Assembly (NCBI GenBank): GCA_030550155.1
Contig: JAUQPZ010000005.1
Span: 1 to 62,520, forward strand
Direction of reading: 5' to 3'
From: Thermoproteota archaeon
GTDB lineage: Archaea > Thermoproteota > Nitrososphaeria_A > Caldarchaeales > Calditenuaceae
Length of the DNA: 62,520 nucleotides
In this document: one piece after another, positions 32,587 to 40,900 of the stretch
Layout of the letters: the number at the start of each line of letters is the position of its first letter
Numbering within the stretch: the stretch's first letter is position 1
Notes under the pieces: generated by a model
Database searches by the model: none
What the model was told of the DNA's origin: nothing
The model's input: the letters and a program-made list of their open reading frames with translations, nothing else
Translations under genes and position numbers: made by a program

Positions 32587-33960
32587 CTAAGAGTAGACAT
32601 ATCTGACGCCCAATCTTTCAGCTATGTCTCTATCCAGACATCCCAGATCCTCAGGAGACAGATCATTAATCGAGTATTTCCCCAGCGCCGAGACAAGCAT
32701 TTTGGCCTCAACCTCCACGGTCCTCAGATAGTTCTCGACTCCTCGCGCTCCTCCCGCCCAAGCGGCAACAGCCAAGGGCCTACCAAAGGCGACACCGTCA
32801 AGCCCAAGGCAGAGGCATTTAACCAAGTGGCCCCCGTCAAAAAGCCTGCCCGAGGCCAGTATTGACGTGAGGCGCCCGCGAGACTTTAGAAACTCTGAGA
32901 CACTACAGAGAGCCGCGACCAGTGGCAAGCCCAAATGCCTCATCGAGGCGTAGGGGCTCATACCAGTCCCGCCCTCCTTACCATCTATCCACACTGCGTC
33001 GACACCCTCGTCCAGAAGAGTGTTCAAGACGTCGGGAAGGTCCCGGAAAGGCCCTAGCTTCACCCATACCCTGCACCTCGGATAGTTATTCCTCATCATC
33101 CTAACCATGCTTCTCAAAATCTCAGGAACATATGTGCCGGGAGCCGAGTGCCTCTCTATAACTCCTCTTGACACCTCCCGAGGGTCTTCAGAGAAGTGAT
33201 ACTTGTCCCTCAGCCTCTCGGCGTCTTCCTTCGTTAGACGGGCCTCGCCCCCGAGACCGGGCTTTGACCCCTGCCCTATCTTGATCTCGAATCCAATCAT
33301 CCCTTTCTTCAGGTACGGCTCGATGTCTGGGTCGGAGTAGACCCTATTCCAGAGCTCGTTGTAAGCGTCCTCTACGCTCTGCTGGATAGCGACACCTCCG
33401 TACCCCTCCTCGAGGCCCTCAAGATATGTCATGACCCTCTCCTTGAAGCAGGGCTGGTTTGCCTTCACTCTGCGCGAGTAGCCCCACGTTGTAGCGACGT
33501 TCTCGCCGACCCCCATCGGTATGCCCAGCTTCGCAGCCCCTCTCGCAACCTCCAGAGAGATCTTGTTCGCGACGTGAACAGAGCCCATGGACGCAGCCAT
33601 GACGGGCATCGCCGCGTTGAAGCCCCCTATTTTGTGTCTCAGGTCAACGTCGCTGAACAATGGCTCCCGCAGAAGCTCAGACATCTTCTTGAGGCGCAGG
33701 GGCGTGAATGCGGGGGGGAGGAGTAATAGCTCATCCAGCGTGGCGAACTGTTTTGCCCTACTATAGATGTCCGCGCCCTTGAGAGTCATGATGGACGGCT
33801 TCAAGACATCGGCGGGGTAAATCGCCTCCACCCCTCTTCGCGCACGGTCAATAATTTCGCGGAATGGGTAAGCCCTCCAGATCTGATGCAAGTCGCCGAA
33901 AATAGAGTAGAGGCGATGGAGGGAAAGGAAAAGCCGGAGAGTGACTCTGGAAACTTGCAT
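32587..33960 (-). CDS. Glutamate synthase-like FMN-binding domain protein
   Basis: 457 residues, corresponding to the central FMN barrel of glutamate synthase without the amidotransferase or GltD modules. PVMAASMGSVHVANKI, AIQQSVEDAYNELW, GFEIKIGQGSKPGLGG, then VWIDGKEGGTGMSPYAS and LCLGLDGVAFGRPLA mark the flavin/substrate barrel. The Cys cluster that binds the 3Fe-4S centre in GltS is not evident. In other archaea similar proteins stand alone with uncertain donors. ATG at 33960. Confidence 0.84.
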   Translation of the reverse strand: MQVSRVTLRLFLSLHRLYSIFGDLHQIWRAYPFREIIDRARRGVEAIYPADVLKPSIMTLKGADIYSRAKQFATLDELLLLPPAFTPLRLKKMSELLREPLFSDVDLRHKIGGFNAAMPVMAASMGSVHVANKISLEVARGAAKLGIPMGVGENVATTWGYSRRVKANQPCFKERVMTYLEGLEEGYGGVAIQQSVEDAYNELWNRVYSDPDIEPYLKKGMIGFEIKIGQGSKPGLGGEARLTKEDAERLRDKYHFSEDPREVSRGVIERHSAPGTYVPEILRSMVRMMRNNYPRCRVWVKLGPFRDLPDVLNTLLDEGVDAVWIDGKEGGTGMSPYASMRHLGLPLVAALCSVSEFLKSRGRLTSILASGRLFDGGHLVKCLCLGLDGVAFGRPLAVAAWAGGARGVENYLRTVEVEAKMLVSALGKYSINDLSPEDLGCLDRDIAERLGVRYVYS

Positions 33961-33992
33961 ATTAGGTTCTTTACCACCTCTGAAGAGAGCTT

Positions 33993-34994
33993 TTAGGGAG
34001 AGTATACTCCGGCGACCTTAGGGCAGAGCCTAGCTTCCCAAACAGCGTTAAGGCCGCAGAGATACCTTGTAAGCCTCTCAACGCCTATTCCAAACCCAGC
34101 GCTGGGGGGAATCCCCTCCCTCAGCATCTCAAGATACCAGGCATATTTTCTCGGATCCTCACCCGTCTCCCTCATCCTCGCCATCACTCTATCGTATCTG
34201 TACTCTCTCTCAGCGCCCGATGCGCCCTCACCGTAGCCCTCCGGGTAGATGAGGTCAAAGTCCCTCAGAATACCCGGCCTATTCTCGTCCTCCCTATCAT
34301 AGAATCCCCTAGCACCTCTCGGATAGTCGATTATGAAGAAAGGCTCGTCCATAATCTTTGAGATAAGGTACTCCGCGTCCCACGGTATCTCAACCCCGTA
34401 GCGGACCTTCATTCCATTCTTTCTCAGAAGCTCAAGGACCTCGTCATACGTAAATTTCTTAAATGGTGGTGAAAAAGTCGGTAGCTCGCGCCCCAGTAAC
34501 TCGAGCTCCCTCTTACACTCGTCCTTAACGGTGTTCATGGCTGCGCAGAGGAGGTTCTCGGCGACGGACATGGCGTCAAAGTAGGTCGCGTTAGCTATCT
34601 CTAAGTCAAGCTGGACAAACTCGACCAGATGCCTCCCGCTCGAGGCTGAGTCTATTGGCTCAAGTCTGATGTTTGGTGACATGAAGAAGATTTTTCCCAA
34701 CCCGCTCATCGCGGCCTGCTTATAGAGGATGGCGCTGCTCATCACCTTATACTCCCTCCCATAGTAATCGAACGTAACCTGTTTAGCGCCCCTGATCCCC
34801 GGGTCGGTGACGGGCCCGATTATTGGGGGTAGGAGCTCCATGAAGCCGACGGATTTCAGATAGGATCTCATCGCATCGCAGGCCGCTTGCTGAATCTTGA
34901 GAGTGGCCTTCATCCTCTCGGTCCTTATATGTCTCCAACTTTGCTGAAGAATCTGTGTGAGCTGTTGGAGATGCGTGTCAACCTTGAGCTCCAT
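33993..34994 (-). CDS. Archaeal asparagine synthetase (AspRS-like, AS-AR type)
   Basis: About 333 residues. It has a class II aminoacyl-tRNA synthetase core without an anticodon-binding domain: motif 2 around SPNIRLEPIDSASSGRHLVEF (residues about 120-140) and motif 3 GFGIGVERLTRYLCGL near the C-terminus. This architecture is the archaeal asparagine synthetase that amidates aspartate with ammonia. I use the ATG at 34994, because a TATA box at 35019-35029 makes it leaderless; the upstream Met at 35021 lies within the TATA box. A paralogous AspRS/LysRS-like role cannot be fully excluded. Confidence 0.84.
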   Translation of the reverse strand: MELKVDTHLQQLTQILQQSWRHIRTERMKATLKIQQAACDAMRSYLKSVGFMELLPPIIGPVTDPGIRGAKQVTFDYYGREYKVMSSAILYKQAAMSGLGKIFFMSPNIRLEPIDSASSGRHLVEFVQLDLEIANATYFDAMSVAENLLCAAMNTVKDECKRELELLGRELPTFSPPFKKFTYDEVLELLRKNGMKVRYGVEIPWDAEYLISKIMDEPFFIIDYPRGARGFYDREDENRPGILRDFDLIYPEGYGEGASGAEREYRYDRVMARMRETGEDPRKYAWYLEMLREGIPPSAGFGIGVERLTRYLCGLNAVWEARLCPKVAGVYSP

Positions 34995-35018
34995 TTTTCG
35001 TATATTGTAACCAAGACT

Positions 35019-35029
35019 CATTAATAAGC
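35019..35029 (-). promoter_or_regulatory. TATA box for asparagine synthetase
   Basis: Minus-strand GCTTATTAATG, centre about 30 bases before the ATG at 34994. Confidence 0.55.
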
Positions 35030-35163
35030 ATTTTTACGAGATAAATGTGTCGAATGCGTAATATTAACTGTGTACCGCGCATAGACACGGTATAAAGACG
35101 TTAAATTTTTATTTCCTCCGTCAAAAAGTCAACAAATATACTCAGCTAAATGACGGTGAAAAC

Positions 35164-36195
35164 CTACGAGCCCAGAGAATAGACACAGACTACGCGAGTC
35201 AGGCTTGAATGAACACGTATGGGGTGTTGCTCTAGAAGCCTCAGCCCAATCTCTTCCAAAAGTGAAGGCTCAACCTGTTGTTGCGGAATAGCTGTCACAA
35301 CCCTCGAGTGCCTTTCAAGAATCTCGGCAATAGCTGAGAACGCGTTGAGATATAGTCGCCGTAGGTTTCTGTCGCTCAGCTTAGTGGAGCGGCCGTAGGG
35401 CGGGTCTGTGGCTACTCCTTGATAAAATCCTCTGAGCGGTAGAGAAGTGGCATCCCCACATATCACGTCTACTTTGCCGCGCAGTCCAACCCACCCAAGG
35501 TTTTGAAGGCAGCCGCGCGCAATCCACCTCTTAAGTTCTATGGGTATGACGCGATAACCCAGAAAGGCCGCCTCTATCGGTATCGACCCTGTCCCTGCAA
35601 ACGGGTCTATGATCCATCCGCCGGGTCTGACCCTCGTCAGATTAACCATGCATCTCGCAAGTCTCGGCATCAGCGATGACGGGTGGCGAAACACTCTTCT
35701 CCCCGGCCTTCTAGCCTCAAGCTCTCTATAGCTCGACTGCGACAGTAGCGGCCCCGCCACCACGCCTTTTTCGGATATGTAGGCATGAACAGTCAAGTCC
35801 GGAGTTGAAAGGTCAACCCTCAATCCGGGATAGTTATCGATGAGTAAGTTTCCGAGCCACCTCTCACCCGCGACTCTGTCACACCTTACTCCGCCAAGCC
35901 TTAAGGCCCTGACAGCGAAGCTCTTTGCCTTAAGCAGTAGCTCAGATACCTCCACTTCAACTCTTGAAGAAATGTCTGTTTTCGGAGCGTATATTATGGG
36001 TGCGATTATAGACTTCGTGTATGCGGAGCGGGAGGTAATTTTTTCTGCGTCTCGGATGTCGGCGTCTATATAGGCGAGCCTGTCTGTGAGACTCTCTACA
36101 GGCTCCCACCCGTAGAGTATACATAGTATTGATTTGAGCTCACTAAGAGCTAGACTTGTAAACTCTCCTGACAAAAGGGCTAAAAGACGTGTCAA
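35164..36195 (-). CDS. THUMP-domain tRNA methyltransferase (Trm-G10 / Trm11-like)
   Basis: 343 residues. The N-terminal half fits a THUMP module (about 40-145). The C-terminal methylase has motif I as DPFAGTGSIPIEAAFLG (about 199-215) and the catalytic motif IV as TDPPYG (about 271-276). This arrangement matches arTrmG10, which makes N2-methylguanosine at position 10 of tRNA. Its start overlaps the PRPP synthetase stop by 4 bases, so it is the second gene of that operon. N2-G26 methylase is less likely from domain order. Confidence 0.85.
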   Translation of the reverse strand: MTRLLALLSGEFTSLALSELKSILCILYGWEPVESLTDRLAYIDADIRDAEKITSRSAYTKSIIAPIIYAPKTDISSRVEVEVSELLLKAKSFAVRALRLGGVRCDRVAGERWLGNLLIDNYPGLRVDLSTPDLTVHAYISEKGVVAGPLLSQSSYRELEARRPGRRVFRHPSSLMPRLARCMVNLTRVRPGGWIIDPFAGTGSIPIEAAFLGYRVIPIELKRWIARGCLQNLGWVGLRGKVDVICGDATSLPLRGFYQGVATDPPYGRSTKLSDRNLRRLYLNAFSAIAEILERHSRVVTAIPQQQVEPSLLEEIGLRLLEQHPIRVHSSLTRVVCVYSLGS

Positions 36196-37091
36196 GGAAT
36201 CAGCTGCGTAAGATAGCTGGCTATCTCGGAGGAGACATCAACATCTGCGTACTTGCATGGGACAGTATTCGTTGATATGATTACGGTCGCTCCAGCATCG
36301 AGTATCCGTCTGTCAGAGTCCCCCATAAAGAGGCCGTGAATACAAGAGGCGTATACCGTGGCCGCGCCCGCTAATTTCAACTTCCTGACGAGGCCGCTCA
36401 TCGTGCCCCCCGAGCTGACCACATCATCGATCACCAGCACATCTTCACCCTGAAATCTCCCCCCATCCTCTATCGTGACCCTCACCTGTCCCGTGTCTGG
36501 GTCTCTCCAGCTCTCTGCTTTAAGCGGCTCTGCGTCAAGCTCTCTGGACACCTCCGTGGCTAGCTCCATTCCTTTCTTACCGGGTGAGACTACATAGGAG
36601 ACCCTCCACCCGCGCATCTTCAAATTTGAGGCTAAGGCCCTTGCCACGCTGAGTGAGTGAGTTCTTAGCTGAGACTCCTTCAGAGCCCAAGGGGCATGAG
36701 GATTGACTGTCAACAGCTCGTCGACTCCGGCCGACCTAATCAGGCGTAGAATCACTTTCAGGCTTACGACTTCCCCTTCTAAGAAAGCCTTATCCTGTCT
36801 AGCATAAGCTAGGTAAGGCACTACGGCGAGGATTCTTGAGGCGCCCAAATCTTTCAGCCCAGCCGCCATCAAGAGGAGCTGGTTAAGATGCTTATCTTGA
36901 GGTGGATGTGTCCCCTGCACCAGTATGACCGTGGGCTTGGGCCTCTCGAGGAAACGAAAATATGACTCGCCGTCAGGAAAAATCTTATGCTGACTCTTCA
37001 GAGGTGTGAGACTTAAGGCCGAGGCTAATTTGTCGCCTAGCTCGCTTGAAGCAGGGCCAGCCACTATCGAGACATTCAGCCTCATCCGCAT
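36192..37091 (-). CDS. prs: Ribose-phosphate pyrophosphokinase (PRPP synthetase)
   Basis: 299 residues. It has the PRPP synthetase N-terminus (KIFPDGESYFRFLERP), the catalytic PYLAYARQDKAF block (about 93-104), and the PRPP-binding loop DVLVIDDVVSSGGTM (about 222). It makes PRPP for nucleotides, His, Trp and NAD. A TATA-like box (37107-37118) lies before ATG codons at 37091 and 37085; GGAGG precedes 37091. Divergent from the phosphatase gene. Confidence 0.94.
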   Translation of the reverse strand: MRMRLNVSIVAGPASSELGDKLASALSLTPLKSQHKIFPDGESYFRFLERPKPTVILVQGTHPPQDKHLNQLLLMAAGLKDLGASRILAVVPYLAYARQDKAFLEGEVVSLKVILRLIRSAGVDELLTVNPHAPWALKESQLRTHSLSVARALASNLKMRGWRVSYVVSPGKKGMELATEVSRELDAEPLKAESWRDPDTGQVRVTIEDGGRFQGEDVLVIDDVVSSGGTMSGLVRKLKLAGAATVYASCIHGLFMGDSDRRILDAGATVIISTNTVPCKYADVDVSSEIASYLTQLIP

Positions 37092-37106
37092 GTATCCTCC
37101 AACTAC

Positions 37107-37145
37107 GGATTTATATCCCCTACTTACTTAACAGTCTTATATCAC
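37107..37145. promoter_or_regulatory. Divergent promoters for prs and the phosphatase
   Basis: Minus strand: GGGGATATAAATCC (37107-37120) for prs. Plus strand: CTTATATCAC (37136-37145) about 25 bases before the GTG at 37165. The two core promoters are less than 30 bases apart, so they may compete. Confidence 0.5.
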
Positions 37146-37164
37146 CATTAACAATATCTAACTC

Positions 37165-37677
37165 GTGGGTAATTTGGGAGACCTTTCAAGACGAATCAAG
37201 GCTCTATTCTCTGACACACCCTTCAACTTCGGATGGGTTGAGAGGGATATAGCTGTCTCCGGCCGCCCCGTGACCCAGAGCCAAGTCCGCTGGCTACACG
37301 AGAACGGGATACGCTCAATCCTCTCCCTCACAGAGGACAGAATTCCGCCCATCTTTCTGGAGGGCCTCGACATAGTCTACGAACATATCCCAATACCAGA
37401 TCACGAGCCTCCCCTAATCGAGACAATCGTGAAGTCAATAACTTTTATCGACAGGATGAGGAGGGAGGGGCGGCCCATCTTAATCCACTGTGCAGCCGGT
37501 CAGGGTAGGTCAGGCTCGATAGCCGCAGCCTACATGATGTACAGTAAAGGTTTAAACAGCAAAGAAGCGATCGACTGGATCAGAAGTGCTAGGCCAGGTT
37601 CGATCGACCCCGTTCAGGAAGAGTCCCTCAGGGCTTTCGAAGCCTATTTGAGGGCGGAGAAAAAGCGCGCCAAATAG
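37165..37677 (+). CDS. Dual-specificity protein phosphatase-like
   Basis: 170 residues. The cysteine-phosphatase loop HCAAGQGRSG (HCx5R, catalytic Cys about residue 109) with an upstream general acid region (HIPIPDHEPP) is typical of archaeal dual-specificity phosphatases. The N-terminal NFGWVERDIAVSGRP resembles archaeal PTPs. It may dephosphorylate proteins or nucleotides; the substrate is unknown. The GTG at 37165 is leaderless if the TATA box at 37136-37145 is used. Confidence 0.88.
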   Translation: MGNLGDLSRRIKALFSDTPFNFGWVERDIAVSGRPVTQSQVRWLHENGIRSILSLTEDRIPPIFLEGLDIVYEHIPIPDHEPPLIETIVKSITFIDRMRREGRPILIHCAAGQGRSGSIAAAYMMYSKGLNSKEAIDWIRSARPGSIDPVQEESLRAFEAYLRAEKKRAK

Positions 37678-37746
37678 GCCGGACTCAGGCAAGATTTAGC
37701 GTTTAGGAAATGTTAAATGGTGTTTGGGCGAGTAGGTCATATACAA

Positions 37747-37759
37747 GGGTTTAAATCAC
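37747..37759 (+). promoter_or_regulatory. TATA box for rps26e
   Basis: GGGTTTAAATCAC. It predicts transcription near 37780, supporting the ATG at 37789 over the longer frame starting at 37717. Confidence 0.55.
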
Positions 37760-37788
37760 CCCCTGATGTAGAATATCTTTGGAAATCT

Positions 37789-38073
37789 ATGACTGTGAAG
37801 AGAAAGAATAGGGGGAGGGCGAAGGGGCAGAAGGGCTCTGAGCCGATGATTCAATGTGATAACTGCGGCGCGATGGTTCCACGGAGCAAGATTCAGCGCG
37901 TCACGAGGCGTGTGTCTCTTGTTCGCGGAGACCTCTTCAGGGAATTGAAGAAGGCGGGGGCTTATATCTCGCAGAATGTTATCACTGAGAATCTATGTAT
38001 CTCTTGTGCCATACACTATGGCGTCCTGAAGGTTAGGCCAAGAGAGGAGAGGAAGGTTAGAGAGATAATTTAA
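37789..38073 (+). CDS. rps26e: 30S ribosomal protein S26e
   Basis: 94 residues, zinc-binding protein of the small subunit near the mRNA exit. The basic start MTVKRKNRGRAKGQKG, CDNCGAMVPRSKI and ENLCISCAIHYGVLKVRP are diagnostic. S26e is absent from most Euryarchaeota and typical of TACK/Asgard archaea and eukaryotes, so it is a useful lineage marker. A longer frame begins at 37717, but the TATA box at 37747-37759 places the start at 37789. Confidence 0.94.
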   Translation: MTVKRKNRGRAKGQKGSEPMIQCDNCGAMVPRSKIQRVTRRVSLVRGDLFRELKKAGAYISQNVITENLCISCAIHYGVLKVRPREERKVREII

Positions 38074-38142
38074 AGCAAAAACTTTTAGTCGAATTAAGTT
38101 TAATACTTGCTACTTTAAATTTTAACTCTTAGGGAGAAAGTT

Positions 38143-39093
38143 ATGGTGGTTCAACCAAGGCTCTCTCTACTGGGGCTACGAATCGGTATGGTAGGCGTTT
38201 GGTTAGCGGTCGTTGGCACAGCGGCCCTCCTCCTGACAGCGCTGATACTCTATCTGGGGTTACCGACATTCTACATCTATGGCGTCATAGGTTTCGTGGT
38301 ATTACTCAATGTTATTCAGTGGCTCTTTGGCCCTTATCTGATAAACGCCTTCTACAGAGTCACAGAAGCAGACCCATCCGCGTATTCCTGGCTGCATCAG
38401 ATAGTTGACGAGGTAGCGATGAGAAGCGGTATGAGAGGGAAGCCGAAAGTGATGATAGCGAACATCGATATCCCCAATGCATTCGCTTATGGAAGCCCGC
38501 TTACAGGGCCGATGGTTGCCGTGACCAGCGGCCTTCTGAACCGTCTGCCTAAGGATGAGCTGGAGGCCGTGATAGCCCATGAGGTCGGGCATCTTAAGCA
38601 CCGAGACGTGGTTGTCATGCTTATGATAAGCCTCATTCCAGCCATAATCTATTACATTGGATACTCGCTCTACATATCCGGTTTGTTGGGTGGCTCCCGT
38701 AGAAACGGTGGAGGGGCGCCTATTCTCATCGGCATAGGCCTCATAGTGTTGAGCTTTGTATTCAACCTCTTCGTCTTCCTCATGAGCAGGCTACGAGAAT
38801 ACTATGCTGACAGCCATGCCGCCACCGTTGTGAGTGATGGTGCGAGAAAGCTTCAGAGGGCTTTGGTTAGAATTATGGCCCTCTCAGGCAGGATTAGGCC
38901 TCAGGCTAGGGCGTCCGCGGAACAGTTGAAGATGTTCTTTATCTCCGATCCTGAGCACGCGATAGACCCATACGTCGATGTAGAGAGGGCGGTCGAGGAG
39001 TTGAGAAGAACAAAGCCCAGCCCGCTCAGCGACATTTTCAGCACTCACCCGCACCCCGCTAAGCGCATCAAACACTTAGACAGATTCATCTGA
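38143..39093 (+). CDS. htpX: HtpX-like membrane metalloprotease
   Basis: 316 residues, M48 family. There are two N-terminal membrane helices (about 12-65). The zinc motif HEVGH is in AVIAHEVGHLKHRD (about residue 146), two further helices follow (about 160-225), and the third ligand Glu is in REYYADSHAA (about 225). It degrades misfolded membrane proteins. Both a GGGAGA ribosome-binding site and TATA-like AT-rich stretches (38098-38124) precede the ATG at 38143. Confidence 0.94.
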   Translation: MVVQPRLSLLGLRIGMVGVWLAVVGTAALLLTALILYLGLPTFYIYGVIGFVVLLNVIQWLFGPYLINAFYRVTEADPSAYSWLHQIVDEVAMRSGMRGKPKVMIANIDIPNAFAYGSPLTGPMVAVTSGLLNRLPKDELEAVIAHEVGHLKHRDVVVMLMISLIPAIIYYIGYSLYISGLLGGSRRNGGGAPILIGIGLIVLSFVFNLFVFLMSRLREYYADSHAATVVSDGARKLQRALVRIMALSGRIRPQARASAEQLKMFFISDPEHAIDPYVDVERAVEELRRTKPSPLSDIFSTHPHPAKRIKHLDRFI

Positions 39094-39122
39094 GTCCCCT
39101 GCTGTTTAGGGAGCTAGCGCGC

Positions 39123-39545
39123 CTACTTGATAAACCATCTATAGCTCCCCCTGCTTCCAACCCTGATTATTTTCTTCGACTTGAAGAGTATTCCGAGGGC
39201 CTGACTTACCTTTCTACTCTGAAGCTTAAGCCCCGCAAGCTCGAGGATTTTCTGGCGCACTTCCGACGTAGTCTTCGGGGTTGAGAAGAAATCTGTCTTC
39301 AAAAGATGCCTTTCAATCGCATCCAGGGCAAGCGTGGCCTCCGAACGGCCCCTCCTCCTCTTAGCGACATCCTCGCGCTGAATCTGATGCTCCTGAGGAA
39401 CAACACCCGGGGCTAGAATCTTCTTATCTAAGAGGCTGGAGGCATCTGTAAGCCTCTCGATCGATGAGAGTAACTCCTCGATATTCTCCGCCTCAACCCC
39501 TATGACGCCATACGGTTTCTTCAGAACTACTCGGAACCTCGGCAT
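39123..39545 (-). CDS. Small basic protein with winged-helix-like C-terminus, unknown
   Basis: 140 residues. The N-terminal RFRVVLKKPYGVIGVEAENIEEL resembles a small alpha/beta motif. The C-terminal half (KTTSEVRQKILELAGLKLQS then GILFKSKKIIRVGSRGSYRW) looks like a winged helix with a beta hairpin. Basic linker KRRRGRSE lies between. It may be a nucleic-acid-binding protein; no family is recognised. Confidence 0.6.
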   Translation of the reverse strand: MPRFRVVLKKPYGVIGVEAENIEELLSSIERLTDASSLLDKKILAPGVVPQEHQIQREDVAKRRRGRSEATLALDAIERHLLKTDFFSTPKTTSEVRQKILELAGLKLQSRKVSQALGILFKSKKIIRVGSRGSYRWFIK

Positions 39546-39664
39546 TCTCTACTACCTTTCTCAACAAGGAGTTTATAAGCCCTTTGCGGCGGACCGGAAG
39601 AATCTTCTGGGCCTCTTAGAGGATAGAGCCGGTGTTTAGGGTTTTTATCGCGCCGGCTTAGTGG

Positions 39665-40888
39665 ATGCCGTGGTGTGTTTTGAAGAGGCCACAGATATAT
39701 GCCGCGTCAGTTGAGCAGGTGAGAGACGGCAGAGTCACCGACGTCTATTTCGTGAGGACGCTTGAGACTTTGTCTTCGAGGACGCTCTCGGAGAGGAACG
39801 TCGTAGCAGATATTCATGCATATAGTTTGCCTCCGGGTTATGATTGGGCCGCCCTGGTGGGTGTTGAGGAGGTCGCGGCCCTCTTAGAGGGTAGGCGTGT
39901 AGATGTATACTCTATGCGGGAGGGCGAGGTATTCAGGGCCTTAGAGCCTGTGATGGAGGTATCCGGCCCCTATGGAGAGTTTAGCGTATACGAGCCCTCG
40001 ATGCTCGGCATGCTGAGGCATGGGACAAGTGTAGCAACCAAGACAGCCAGAATAAGGATGAAGTGTTGGGAGAAGACTCTTGTCTTCTTCGGGATTAGAT
40101 GCGTCCACCCCTCAGTGGCCCCTGCCGTGGATAGGGCGGCCTTCATAGGTGGCTGTGACGCCGTTTCCGGGGTCTTGGGTGCCTCGCTGATGGGTGAGAG
40201 GCCTGTGGGGACTATGCCTCATGCGCTCATAATTGTCATGGGAAGCCAGACTGAGGCGTGGAAGGCCTTCGATGAGGCGGTCCCTGCCGACGTTCCCAGA
40301 ATCGCGCTCTGCGACACTTTTCTCGACGAGAGGGAGGAGGCACTTCTCGCGGCTAAGACGCTGGGGAGGAGACTTTATGGAGTGAGACTCGACACGCCGT
40401 CATCTAGGAGGGGGAATATGAGGAGAATAGTGGAGGAGGTAAGGTGGACGCTCAATGTAAACGGGTATAGAGATGTAAAGATATTCGTGAGCGGCGGTAT
40501 AGATGAGGATGATGTGGGAGAGCTTCTTGACGTCGTGGACGGCTTCGGCGTGGGGACGTCCATAGCCTTCCCACAGTCGATTGACTTGGCTCTGGATATT
40601 GTGGAGGTTGAGGGGCGGCCCATCTCGAAGCGAGGCAAACTCCCGTCAGCCAAGCAGGTTTACCGGTGTGAGGCCTTTCACGACACCATAGTTCCGCGGC
40701 GAAAAAGCTTGGAGAGGTGCCCGAAATGCGGCAGGGCTGTTGAAGAGTTGCTTAAACCATTAATCCGAGACGGCGAGATCGTCGCAGACCTGCCCAGTAG
40801 TAGAGAGTCGCGCGACTACCTACTAGCGAGGCTAGAGTCGCTGGGGAGGGTCGAGGGCTTTGACCCAAAGCCGCTTCTCCTACCCTGA
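39665..40888 (+). CDS. pncB: Nicotinate phosphoribosyltransferase
   Basis: 407 residues, converting nicotinate and PRPP to nicotinate mononucleotide in NAD salvage. The core has the type II PRTase layout with SMLGMLRHGTSVATK, GTMPHALII near residue 181 and IFVSGGIDEDDV near residue 275, then VGTSIAFPQ near residue 295. A C-terminal Cys pair (LERCPKCGRAVEE, about 352) with an upstream CEAFHD may form a zinc ribbon, as in other archaeal forms. Nicotinamide PRTase is less likely. Confidence 0.9.
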   Translation: MPWCVLKRPQIYAASVEQVRDGRVTDVYFVRTLETLSSRTLSERNVVADIHAYSLPPGYDWAALVGVEEVAALLEGRRVDVYSMREGEVFRALEPVMEVSGPYGEFSVYEPSMLGMLRHGTSVATKTARIRMKCWEKTLVFFGIRCVHPSVAPAVDRAAFIGGCDAVSGVLGASLMGERPVGTMPHALIIVMGSQTEAWKAFDEAVPADVPRIALCDTFLDEREEALLAAKTLGRRLYGVRLDTPSSRRGNMRRIVEEVRWTLNVNGYRDVKIFVSGGIDEDDVGELLDVVDGFGVGTSIAFPQSIDLALDIVEVEGRPISKRGKLPSAKQVYRCEAFHDTIVPRRKSLERCPKCGRAVEELLKPLIRDGEIVADLPSSRESRDYLLARLESLGRVEGFDPKPLLLP

Positions 40889-40900
40889 ATACGCCACCCA

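Noticed and set aside
37717-37788. 24-residue N-terminal extension of S26e
   Set aside because: S26e proteins begin at the basic MTVKRKN-like start, and a TATA box falls within the extension.
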